Positions 49,929 to 59,525 of a stretch of DNA of 64,000 bases are shown here, piece after piece. The stretch covers positions 10,448,303-10,512,302 of the forward strand of contig JAIUCV010000022.1 of the NCBI GenBank assembly GCA_026724425.1, given 5' to 3'. The position numbers were made by a program, and so were the translations under genes. This DNA comes from Erythrophleum ivorense. Taxonomy: Eukaryota; Streptophyta; Magnoliopsida; Fabales; Fabaceae. The first letter of the stretch is position 1; each line of letters starts with the position of its first letter. The notes beneath the pieces are model-generated. The model had not been told where the DNA came from. It saw nothing but the letters and a program-made list of their open reading frames with translations, and searched no databases.

Positions 49929-49940
49929 GTTCTAATACCA
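49929..49940 (-). promoter_or_regulatory. Primer-binding site of Tekay element 2 (initiator Met tRNA)
   Basis: The minus strand reads TGGTATTAGAAC, matching TGGTATCAGAGC at 10 of 12 bases. Both differences are transitions. Confidence 0.78.
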
Positions 49941-49945
49941 AAAAA

Positions 49946-52900
49946 TGTAACACCTTATATTTTTAGTTCATTTCATAATATTCTCATGCTTTACATTCAT
50001 AGACTCCATGAAAGAGCAAGAAAAAGGGAATTAAATAATACATTTTTTTTACGTTGTGTCGCGTATTAAAATTCCATTTGCTGTCATGTGGACTATGTGA
50101 GCTCATACATCATATTCTCATATTTAATTACATGAATATAACTTAATTGCATCATCAAAAATGGCCTACAACCCGTGGAAGTCAAAGGGGAGCATGAAAT
50201 ATACATATTCATTTTTGGCCAGAATTTGCTCATTTCTGTCTCAAATTTTGGAAAATCATAACTAATTCTAAAAAAATTAAAATCATGCATTCTTGGCCAT
50301 TTTAGAAAGCTACACATGTCTACTTTATATTAAAAATATGTCTAGACCATGACATCCAACACAGAGGACGTTTGACATTCAAAATTGTCTAGAGGTTAGG
50401 CTGTTCATTGGCGCTATCACAAAATTTAAAAATGTCCAATTAATTCCAAAAAAATCCAATCCAAGCAACTGATACTAATCTGGAAAGCTGTAGATGTTAG
50501 CTAGATGGAAAAAATAAATCCAGACCAGTCCAGGCATGCCCATGCCTCGAAACTTAATTAAACAGTAACTGAGTTTGGCTAAAGTTCTTGATACTAGATA
50601 GATTCTTTGAAAATTCATATCTCCCTCCAAATAAGGTGCTTCCACAAGTCACTGGGAATATCTAGTTTCTCTGTATGAAATTTTGTGACAATTGGATATC
50701 ATTTGAACCCTGTGTGACAGATTTCATTTTTAGACTTGAGTGAACAGTGACATGACCAAAACAAGAAAATTAATCAATTTTGAAAATTCATCAAATATTC
50801 TATAGGCCTTTGAAAATTCTATTATTCAGCTTCCTAAAATGTCCAAATGACTCCATAGGGTTCCATTATGGTCAATTTTAGCTCTATATAGGGTACCAAA
50901 ATGTCTAAATGGCTTTACTTGGGGTTTGGCACTACTTGGGCAAGTCTAAAAGTATAATTAGGACTTGTGTGAGCTGCCCAAATAGTCCCAATGCTCATGC
51001 ATCTCATTTTGGCCATCTCTCTCACATTTATACATAATTCCATAATACCATTTAAGAAGCCACAATGCCATAATATACTCAATTTACATTCTAATGGTCT
51101 CATAATGTATTCTCTCATTTATACATGACATATTATCATAATTACATATGTTCCAAAGATCATAGACCATATACAACAATAACTTACATCATTAGATATC
51201 AATATAGCTTTAAAGGAAAAAAACTATGCATGTTGATGTCAAGCTCTCATCTTTAAGGTGCTTGGCTTCTATTACCTTGCTCTCTTGGTTCACCTAGCAT
51301 GTTAGAACATTAAAGAGGAGGGGATGAGATTCAAAGAATCCCAATAGCTCATGTCCCATTCAATCATACATAATGAATGCAAAACAAGTCTCATAAATGC
51401 ATGTATGGTCATGTTGAGATGTACAAACATTCAAGAGATATTTTTATTATTTGAGAAAGCCATACATAGCATACAAAGGCTTGCTAAGCAAGTAGATTGA
51501 TCTCACCTAATTTCTTGTGGATATTGGACTTGCCTCACCCATTCTTTAAGAGATTCTTAGACTCAACCATGCTCTTGGGAGTCCATCTCACTTTTGGGAG
51601 ACTCTTTACTTTGTCTCAACTAATCTTGATCATTATAGTTCCATAAATGCACCTAATGAAGCAACACCCCTCAAATAAATTCTAGACTTTATTCTTTCCT
51701 TTCAAATACGATTCTTGACTGCTTTTAAGCCTCTTGGAGTCATCACACAATCAAAACCAAGAGCCTAACTACATGTTGCTTCCTTAGGTTATATTATGGA
51801 TCATAAAGCACCAACTCACTTTTTATGGTTTCTAAATTTCTCCTGAGGCTTTCCCTCATATTCATTCATCATATATGACTCAAAAATGGGCTTAGAAAAA
51901 TTTAAAACTCTCCCTAGCTAGTTATCTCCCTTAGGCCAAGACCATGCATGATTTTGGCCTCCTTGGACTTTACTTGGTTTTCTTGAAGGAGGAAGCACAT
52001 GGGGAGACTTCTAGGGATCTTAGGAGCTCAATTAAACTCTTATTTAGGCCTAGGAATCATTGTACAAAGTCAAATTTTATAAGGTGCAATTGAAACCCTA
52101 GAAATTGCATCTTGAAATTTCATGCTTTTTTGTTAATTTCATTTGTATATTCTTAATCTCCACACCCTTTTTCCTTAGAATCACCTTGAGTTCTACCTAA
52201 AAATTAACCCTCCTAGGGTTTCTTAGGTAGGGCAAAATGGTGGAGGAAGGGAAGGAAGAGATATCAACAATGGAAGAAGAAATTACCTTGTTTTCTTGCT
52301 TTCTCTAGGCTTTTCTCTTCAAATCCGAATTTTCCTCTAAGTTTCTCCCTTAAATGAGATTTGTATACTTCATTTTAATCAAAGAAAACAAAGGAGAATA
52401 GAGGAGAGGAGGTTTGGATGGAAGAAAGCATAAAAAACTACTAAGAAACCATATCTTTTTACCTTGATTTCTCTTCTCCTTCTTCTTCCCTTGGTGCACC
52501 TAAACCCTAGCCTTCTTCTCTGAATCTGGGCAGAAACAATTGTGTCTAAATGAGTGAGGAAGGGTGGCACCACCTATTTATAGGTGGAGGAAAAATGACT
52601 TTTTCAAAAATTTCTATTTTGCCCTTCGTTCTTAGCATTTTCGTTTCTCCTTTGTTTTAGCTGCTTTTTTACAACCGTCTTTTTCATTATAAAATTTAGG
52701 TTCCCAATTTAGTAAAATCCCTTGGGAATCACTCAAATTGGAACTAAACCTTTCCAAATGGATCTGTCAAAGTTTCAAGCCTCTGAGAACCTCGGAGAAC
52801 TCAAAACTTTCATTTAAAAAGCCCTCTTGTGTGAATTCTAAAATTTGTTCAAAATTACGAAAATACCATTGTGTTTCATAAGTTTTTCGTCAAAATTTGT

Positions 52901-53064
52901 TTCTTCATTCTAGCTTTATTTTTTCTTCCATCTAAGGCTAGGATTCTCATTTTTAGAAGTTTAGAATGTTATTCAAATTTTTTGGGACCTTAACTAATTC
53001 ATTTCGGGAGACTTGCTTTGAAAACATACCCGTTTCCATCATTTAACAAAAATTGGACATTATG
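49946..53064 (-). repeat. 5' LTR of Tekay element 2 (3.1 kb, several deletions)
   Basis: On the plus strand it runs from TGTAACACCTTATATTTTTAG to TTGGACATTATG. Compared with the 3.6-kb LTR at 20,056 it lacks about 60 bp near 50,840, about 480 bp near 51,629 and about 100 bp near 52,770. It keeps the AAGGTAATTT-type motif near 52,285 (reverse strand) that the partner LTR lost. Hairpin GATTCAAAGAATC at 51,328-51,340; TATA-like box near 52,574-52,583. Confidence 0.87.
52574..52583 (-). promoter_or_regulatory. TATA-like box of the 5' LTR, Tekay element 2
   Basis: The minus strand reads CTATAAATAG before GTGGTGCC. It is the probable promoter of the element. Confidence 0.5.
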
Positions 53065-53775
53065 CTGTCAATCGAAGGTAAGAACACCATAGAAAAGGGA
53101 GAGAATTCAAAATACACTAGACCCCTTCCATTCCATAGCTGAATTACACAATCCAAGAAAATCGTAGAGGCTAAATTGGATAGGGAAATTATGGAGACAT
53201 TTAGAAAAAGTATAAGTAAATATCCCTCTCTTAAAAGTAATTAAACAGATTCTAAAATATGCAAAGTTTCTTGAGGAGCTCTGCACACATAAGAGGAAGT
53301 TGAAAGGAAATAAGAAAGTCAGCATAGGGAGTATCAGCTTTGATTCAACAAATGATCCCCACTAAATGCAAAGATCTCGGCACATTCACCATTCTTTGCA
53401 CAATAGGGAATATTCAATTCAATAATGATATGTTAGATTTAAGAGCTTCCATTAATGTAATGCCTAAGTCTATGTATTCCTCTTTGTAGATTAGAGAATT
53501 GAAGCTGAAGGGAGTGGTGATTCAGTTAGTAAATAGAAGCATAGCCTACGCTGCAAGAGTACTTGAAGACGTTCTAGTAAAGGCAAAAGATTTAATTTTC
53601 CCCATTGATTTTTATGTTTTGAATATGGAGGATGATAATATACATGGACATGCTCCAATGATTCTAGGTAGACCATTCTTGAAAACTACTAAAACAATAA
53701 TCAATATGCATGATGGTACTTTATCAATGGAATTTGGTGGTGATGTTGTTATTTTAATATTCTTGATTCCATGAA
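53065..53775 (+). pseudogene. Athila gag-pol spacer and protease remnant
   Basis: After the Tekay insertion the Athila sequence resumes with EAKLDREIMETFRKSISKYPSL and an SKICKV block, part of the region between gag and protease. Then come PTKCKDLGTFTI and LDLRASINVMPKSMYSSL near 53,430, where the usual D-L-G-A-S catalytic motif reads D-L-R-A-S. The open stretch 53,499-53,774 (91 codons) continues with KGVVIQLVNRS and APMILGRPFLKTTKTIINMHDGTLSMEFGG, the typical C-terminal part. The glycine-to-arginine change and stops make it inactive. Confidence 0.85.
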
Positions 53776-54085
53776 ATACCCTTCAGAAGAACATTCCATG
53801 TTACATGTAAATATGATAGGCTTGTTAGTTGTTGATGCTTGTGTGGATATGGATACTAACATGGCTGAATTTATAAATGCAATTCAATATTTAAAATGTT
53901 GTGATGAACTTAATAAATGCACTGCTTGTTTTAAGATTGATGCATACTTGAATTCTAATTCCACTTTTGATTTTGATCCTGATTCTATCAATTTACTTGA
54001 TAATATTTCCTCTTTTGAAAAAAATGAACAAATGGAGGCTATTGTACATTTAAATTCACAAAGATTAGTACCTTCCATATAGCAA
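53771..54085 (+). pseudogene. Athila protease-to-RT linker remnant
   Basis: An open stretch of about 103 codons, MKYPSEEHSMLHVN onward, with an acidic middle (NSTFDFDPDSINLLD) and QRLVPSI near its end, followed by a stop. It is colinear with the variable linker between protease and reverse transcriptase in Athila polyproteins. No motif gives it a function of its own. Confidence 0.6.
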
Positions 54086-55060
54086 CCACCCACACTTGAA
54101 CTTAAACCTTTACCCGACAATCTCAAATATGCTTTTCTGGAAGAAGAAAATAAATTACCAGTAATAATAGCAAATAATCTTCCACCTGATCATGAAATGT
54201 AGTTGTTAGAATTGTTAAGGGAAAAAAAGAAAGCAATAGGTTGCACATTGGCAGACATTCTAGGGATTAGCCCTTCCACATGTATGCACATAATTTTATT
54301 AGAGGAAGGAGCCAAACCAATGAGGTAATCACAAAGAAGACTTAATCCCACGATCCTAGATGTCATGAAGAAAGAGGTAAGTAAAATACTGTTAGCTAGT
54401 ATTATTTACCTCATATCCGATAGCAAATGGGTAAGTCCAGTGCAGGTAGTCCTTAAGAAGACTAGTATCACAGTGGTACCTAATGAGAAGAACAAACTTT
54501 TTCCTATGAGAGTTCAAAATAGTTGGAGAGTTTGCATTGATTACAGAAAGCTAAATCAGGCTATTAGAAATGATCATTTTCCTCTTCCTTTCATAAATCA
54601 AATGTTAGAGAGATTGGCAGGCAAATCTCATTACTATTTCTTAAATGTCTTTTCGGGTTATTTTCAAATTCATATTGCACTAAAGGACCAAGAAAAGACC
54701 ATATTTACCTACCAATTTGGTTACTTTGCATATAGGAGGATGTCGTTTGGACTTTGTAATGCCCTAAGTACATTCCAGCAATATATGGTGAGCACCTTTT
54801 CCGATTTCCTTGAACATTGCATGGAAGTTTTTATGGACAACTTTACTGTTTATGGCACCTCCTTTGATGATTGTTTAATGAGTTTAGGAATGGTTTTTGA
54901 AAGATGCATTGAGAAAAATCTGGTTTTAAATTTTGAAAAATGCCATTTTATGGTAGAGCAAGGAATTGTTTTAGGCCATGTGGTTTCTAAAAATGGCATT
55001 GAAGTTAATAGAGCTAAAGTAGATGTGACTGCTTCTTTACCTTACCCTACCTGTATATAG
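54086..55060 (+). pseudogene. Athila reverse transcriptase remnant
   Basis: The N-terminal part (54,086-54,364) reads LELKPLPDNLKYAFL, ILGISPSTCMH and RRLNPTILDVMKKEV, with stops. The open 231-codon stretch 54,365-55,060 has SPVQVVLKKT, NSWRVCIDYRKLN, FPLPFINQMLERLAG, FLNVFSGYFQI and RRMSFGLCNALSTFQ. The active site at 54,830-54,841 reads FMDN in place of FMDD: a GAC-to-AAC change that would remove the second catalytic aspartate. In the FLNVFSGY block an expected aspartate is also N. This is the longest frame in the window but is a dead enzyme. Confidence 0.93.
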
Positions 55061-55660
55061 GAAGTGTGTTCTTTTCTTAGCCATGCAGGTTTTTACAAGC
55101 GATTCATCAAAGACTTTAGTAAGATTTCTCTACTATTGTCTAGACTTCTTTAAAAGAATGTAAATTTTAATTTTAATGAGTCATGCAAATTAGCATTTGA
55201 TGAGTTGAAGAAAAGGCTAACCATCCCACCTATCATCCAACATCCTAATTAGGAATTCCTATTTGAATTGATGTGTGATGTATCCAACTTTGCCATGGGT
55301 GCAATTCTTTCTTAAAAGATAGACAAGAAGTCTCATGTGATCTCTTATGCATTGCGTACTTTAAATAAAGCTCAGGCTAATTATACAACCAGTGAAAAGG
55401 AGCTTTTAGCTATTATTTTTGCTTTAGATAAGTTTCATTCTTATTTGCTTAGTTCTATAGTTATTGTTTATTTTGATCATGCAGCTTCAAAGTTCTTACT
55501 CAATAAGCTTGATGCAAAATAGAGACTCATTAGGTGGATGCTGCTCCTACAAGAATTTGACATAAAAGTCAGAGATAAAAATGGAGTAGAAAATCTTATG
55601 ACTGATCATTTAACTAGAATACCTCACTTTTTAGATTGATCTACTATGAAGGATAGTTTT
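55061..55660 (+). pseudogene. Athila RNase H remnant
   Basis: It begins with a stop after TCI, then EVCSFLSHAGFYKRFIKDFSKIS, NVNFNFNESCKLAFDELKKRL, a CDVSNFAMGAIL catalytic block, ISYALRTLNKAQANYTTSEKELLAIIFALDKFHSYLL (55,337-55,522) and RWMLLLQEFDIKVRDKNGVENLMTDHLTRI. Four or more stops break it. The blocks and their order are those of Athila RNase H. Confidence 0.88.
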
Positions 55661-56950
55661 CTAGATGAGTAGTTGTACTCATTACATGGTAAAGATCCCT
55701 GGTATGCAGATATGGTGAATTTCTTAGTTGCTTCTGAATTGCCTACTTATTTTAAAAAGCACCAAATTAATAAACCTAAAATGAGGCAAAATATTATATT
55801 TGGGATAACCCTTACTTGTGGCATATGTGTAGTGACCAGATTATTAGTAGATGTGTTCTTGACCATGAATTTACATCTGTTTTGTATTTTTGTAATACAC
55901 TTGCATATGGTAGCCATTTTTGTCCTCAACATACTACTTTAAAGGTTTTAGACTCTGGACTATTTTGACTCACCTTATTTAGCGATGCATATGCTTTTCT
56001 GTAAGAATCGTACATAATGTCAATAGACAGGTAATATTTCTCGTAAGAATAAGATGCCTTAACAACCATTATTGTTCTGTGAGATATTTGATATTTGGGG
56101 TATTGACTTCATGGGACCATTTTCTATTTCTTTTGGTTTCATGTATATTCTTTTAGCTGTTAATTATGTTTCAAAGTGGGTGGAAGGAAAAGCCACTAAG
56201 ACTGATGACTCTTCCATGGTTGTGAACTTTGTTAGATTTCACATTTTTTGGAAATTTGGTATACCTAAAGCGATCATCAGTGATCAAAGCTCCCACTTTT
56301 GTAATAGAAACATGCAAGCCTTCCTTCATAAGTATGGTGTGGTCCATAAAGTAGCCACCCCCTACCATCCACAAATGAATGGTCAAGCAAAAGTTTCAAA
56401 TAGAGAGAAAACAAATTATAGAGAAAATAGTGCAACTTACCAGAAAGGATTGGAGTACAAGACTAGAGGATGCACTATGGGCTTACTGTACTGCCTACAA
56501 AACTTCTATAGGCATGTCACCCTATAGGTTAGTTTTTAGTAAAATATGTCACTTACCAGTTAAGGTTGAGCATAGAGCATATTGGGTAGTAAAGAAGTGT
56601 AATATGGATCTATCTCAAGGTGGTTCTCAAAGAAAATTACAACTTCAAAAGCTTGAAGAAATTTGGTTGGAAGCCTATAAAAACTCTAGAATTTACAAGG
56701 AGAAAACCAAGGTCGTGCACGATAAGATGATTAAAAAAAAGAGTTTCATGTTGGTAAAAGAGTCCTCCTCTATAATTCACCCTTAGAGCTGATGCTCGAT
56801 AAGTTAAGTTCTAGATGGATTGGTCCATTTGTTGTTACTCATGTTTTTCCTTATGGTGTAATTAAGATTATGAATGAATCAACCAATAAGTACTTTATGC
56901 TTAATAAGCAAAGGCTTAAGCATTTTTTGAGGGATTTCAGGAATAGACAG
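55661..56950 (+). pseudogene. Athila integrase remnant
   Basis: The zinc-binding region is in two frames: WYADMVNFLVASELP, then (shifted) YLWHMCSDQII and AYGSHF...TTLKVLDSG near 55,810-55,955. The catalytic core follows: WGIDFMGPFS (56,096-56,126), IISDQSSHFCN (56,272-56,305) and PYHPQMNGQAKVSN, with the D and D residues present. A frameshift near 56,400 moves the rest (IIEKIVQLTRKDWSTRLEDALWAY and later) into another frame. A second shift near 56,790 precedes SSRWIGPFVV, the GPY/F motif, and NKQRLKHF. Confidence 0.88.
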
Positions 56951-57075
56951 TGGAGGAGCTACATGTTTATAACGTTTCATACACTTGAACCACTCAATTG
57001 TATTTCTATTTCCTTTCTTGTCTTCTCTTTAATTGATGAATTATATTGTTGCTCCATTGATGACAATATAAAAAT

Positions 57076-57096
57076 TAAGTGTGGGGAGGGGGAGAA
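57076..57096 (+). promoter_or_regulatory. Internal polypurine tract-like motif, Athila element
   Basis: TAAGTGTGGGGAGGGGGAG just after the pol end. It resembles the true polypurine tract at 58,295-58,309 (AAATGTGGGGGAATT). In the family, a second purine tract between pol and the 3' noncoding region is common. Confidence 0.6.
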
Positions 57097-57099
57097 GTC

Positions 57100-58294
57100 A
57101 CTCATTCTACTTTCTTTTCCATTTTGTTTTTTGAAATTTCTATTTTATTTATTTCTTGTTTTTATTGCAATTTTTTTTTTATTTTTCTTAAAAAAAACTG
57201 AAGTAATTTAAGTTTGGAAGTATTTCAACATAATTAGGAATCAATCTTGTTTTCTGGAGTTTAAGTAAATTGGCAATGAATTTGATTTCAATGGATTCAT
57301 GTGGTAGTTTTAAACCCGTGAGAATTTTGGGCCTTATATTGTTTATTTCTTATGAGAGCATTCACCTATCATGGTTTTTACTCTAGAACTTGTTTTGATT
57401 TTTAATTGAAACTACATTTGCATAAGCATTCATAAAGATGATTAAGGCATTCTTTCTTCCTTTATTTTATTGTAGCCAGAGCCAAATAGCTATCTCACTC
57501 ATGTTTTATCCTTTGTCTTTGTTCCCTTTTTGAGCATTTTATGTTTTCTTTTTAACCCTTTATCCTATGAAAAAAAAATTAAAAAAAAATTCCACCTTAT
57601 TTAAGATACTTTTGATTATTAAGAGCATTATATCTTCATAGTGTGGATGGATGTGCAGTGCAATTTTGCATCAATTTTGAGTTAATTAATTTGTTTTCTT
57701 TAGAGATATGTTAAAAAAAATAAAAACAAAAAAAGCATGGAAAGAAAAAAAATCTTTATGAAAAAAATGAGAAAAAAATTGAGAAAAGAAAATTACTTTG
57801 ATTTTCATTGAACATGTATTGGTTTACGGTAAATAAAACCTTAAGATGCACATTTATTCCATCTTTTTTTTATTGCTCTTGATGATTTTAAGTGTCCACT
57901 TTGTCTCTTAATTCTTTTGTTTACCATTTGTTTCATACCTTAGCCCCATTACAACCTTGAATAAAAGTCCTTTTGATTTATGTGTTGCTTGTGACTTAGT
58001 GGACATTGAGAAGATATATAAGCCTCTAGTAGTGTTGCTGTAAAAGGTTGAATTTGAGAGGAACACTTAACCTAAACACTTGAAAGAATTGAGAGTAAAC
58101 GCATAACCATTGAGCAGCTGCCACTTTGATTCATTTTTTTTTATCAATTGAAATTGCCATGCTACTTGTTCATTGTTGATTAGCAAGAAAGATTGCCTTT
58201 GACTGTTGAATATCTAAAAATCTTGAATTGTATGAAGTTTGGTAGTTTAGCATTTTTTTCATTTTTTGTGTTTTGCTCAAGAGTGCAAAAGCCT
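57100..58294 (+). other. Athila 3' internal region, no envelope-like frame
   Basis: AT-rich, with A-rich and T-rich runs (for example 57,567-57,590 and 57,711-57,790) and no reading frame of note. Some Athila elements carry an envelope-like gene here. Nothing of that kind is recognisable in this copy. Confidence 0.6.
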
Positions 58295-58309
58295 AAATGT
58301 GGGGGAATT
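58295..58309 (+). promoter_or_regulatory. Polypurine tract of the Athila element
   Basis: AAATGTGGGGGAATT directly before the 3' LTR start TGATATTTTAAC. Confidence 0.88.
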
Positions 58310-59318
58310 TGATATTTTAACATTATTATATTTTATATTCCTCATATTTAGTCTTAATAATAAATTATTATGGCTAATTTGATGACTTTGGACTTATTTT
58401 ATATTAAGTGGGCTTAATTTAGATTAATGAACTTTAATTTCATTTTTATTATATTTATCCAATAGAGGCCCAATTATTTTTTAATTGTATTTTGCAGGAT
58501 AGAAGATTCTTAAAAGGATTTGACATACCTTATTTTATAACCCTTTTCCTACTACAATTACCTCATATATTACTGAGAGAAGTCAACGAAAACCTAAACT
58601 GATAAAAATTTTTCATTTTAAAACTTTCTCATACAATTTTACTATTCATTTGGTCATTTCCAAATTCTTATCTAACTTTGAAAATATATATTTAATTATA
58701 GAAAAATCGTATGAGGTTAATTCAGGGCTCTATTTCAAGCTCTCTAAGCCCTTTACAAGGGAAAAATACTTACTTAGCAGAGTGCATATAAATTCATATA
58801 AAGTTGCCCTACAACAAATTGGACAGTTTTACCCCTCATTGGTCATATTATTATTATCAATGTTTTTAAAACCGGACCGGTCATTGAACCGGTAAAGATA
58901 CTGGTTCACGGTTCATTGGTTGAACCGTGGTTGAACCGCGGTCGAACCAGTAATAATTAAATATATATATAATTTAATATAATAAATAACTATAAACAAA
59001 TATTAATAAAATTAAAAATATTTTACTATTAATTATATATAAAAATAAATCAAATATAATATAATATTTAACTTCAATTGATTCTTTAATTTTAAAATTT
59101 GAGCATAAAATAATTTATCTATTAACAAATATAATTATCAAATATTAATATATTAAAACAAATATTGAAACTAAAATATTATAAAAACTAACTATGATTA
59201 ACATGTTGAGATTTTTTTTATTTTGATTATTGGGTCAACACACATGGTTATTTTTAGAAAATATGCAAGCAACAACTTTTAATCTCTTTATATAAAAATT
59301 TGCTTCCCTCTTCAACAA

Positions 59319-59391
59319 TGCCTTGTGGTTCAACTGGCGCCTGGCTATTTTGAAGCCTTGGGTACGCGGGTTCGAATCCCACCAAGGACGC
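59319..59391 (+). repeat. tRNA-derived module 1 in the hAT-like element
   Basis: A box TGGTTCAACTGG (59,326-59,337) and B box GGTTCGAATCC (59,369-59,379) both match the Pol III consensus; starts are 43 bp apart as in a tRNA. The CCTTG and CAAGG ends pair (59,321-59,325 with 59,383-59,387). A GGCT/AGCC stem encloses a 7-base loop with TTT in the anticodon place. The acceptor stem has only five pairs, so this is a tRNA relic, possibly Lys-like, and not a working tRNA gene. Confidence 0.6.
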
Positions 59392-59454
59392 AGCTTTTGG
59401 ATACAATTGACAAGTAACCTATTTGTATAAAAATTCACACATAAGAATTGATAT

Positions 59455-59525
59455 GCCTTTGCAGTTCAGATGGCGCGCTTGCATTTTGGCAAACAACACG
59501 TACGTGGGTTCGAATCCGGAAGCAA
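59455..59525 (+). repeat. tRNA-derived module 2 in the hAT-like element
   Basis: A box CAGTTCAGATGG (59,462-59,473) and B box GGTTCGAATCC (59,507-59,517), 45 bp apart, in the same orientation as module 1. It looks like a diverged tandem copy of module 1: both have an A box, a GGCGC word, a CATTTTGG or TATTTTGA middle and a GTACG word before the B box. The acceptor stem is not recognisable. Confidence 0.5.

Larger units (their letters stand above)
39163..53064 (-). mobile_element. Tekay/Del-type chromovirus, element 2 (decayed, both LTRs present)
   Basis: It is read on the minus strand: 5' LTR 49,946-53,064, primer site 49,929-49,940, gag (split), protease, reverse transcriptase, RNase H, integrase, chromodomain, polypurine tract 42,538-42,552, 3' LTR 39,163-42,537. 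It is closely related to element 1 but keeps the protease and zinc-knuckle region that element 1 lost. The ends are TGTAACACC and a decayed ATTATG. The 5-bp flanks (TCATC and CTGTC) do not form a clean duplication. A third-family LTR interrupts gag. It lies in the Athila gag-pol region. Confidence 0.9.

Noticed and set aside
39158..53069. Target duplication of Tekay element 2
   Set aside because: TCATC and CTGTC do not match well. Slippage between CTGT and the LTR start TGTAAC may have erased it, but I could not show this.
57100..58294. A possible envelope-like gene of the Athila element
   Set aside because: Some Athila elements have one here, but no frame longer than a few dozen codons and no signal or membrane segment is visible.
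59319..59391. A functional tRNA gene
   Set aside because: The A and B boxes are good, but the acceptor stem has only five pairs and the sequence sits inside a transposon next to a diverged duplicate. I call it a tRNA-derived relic.
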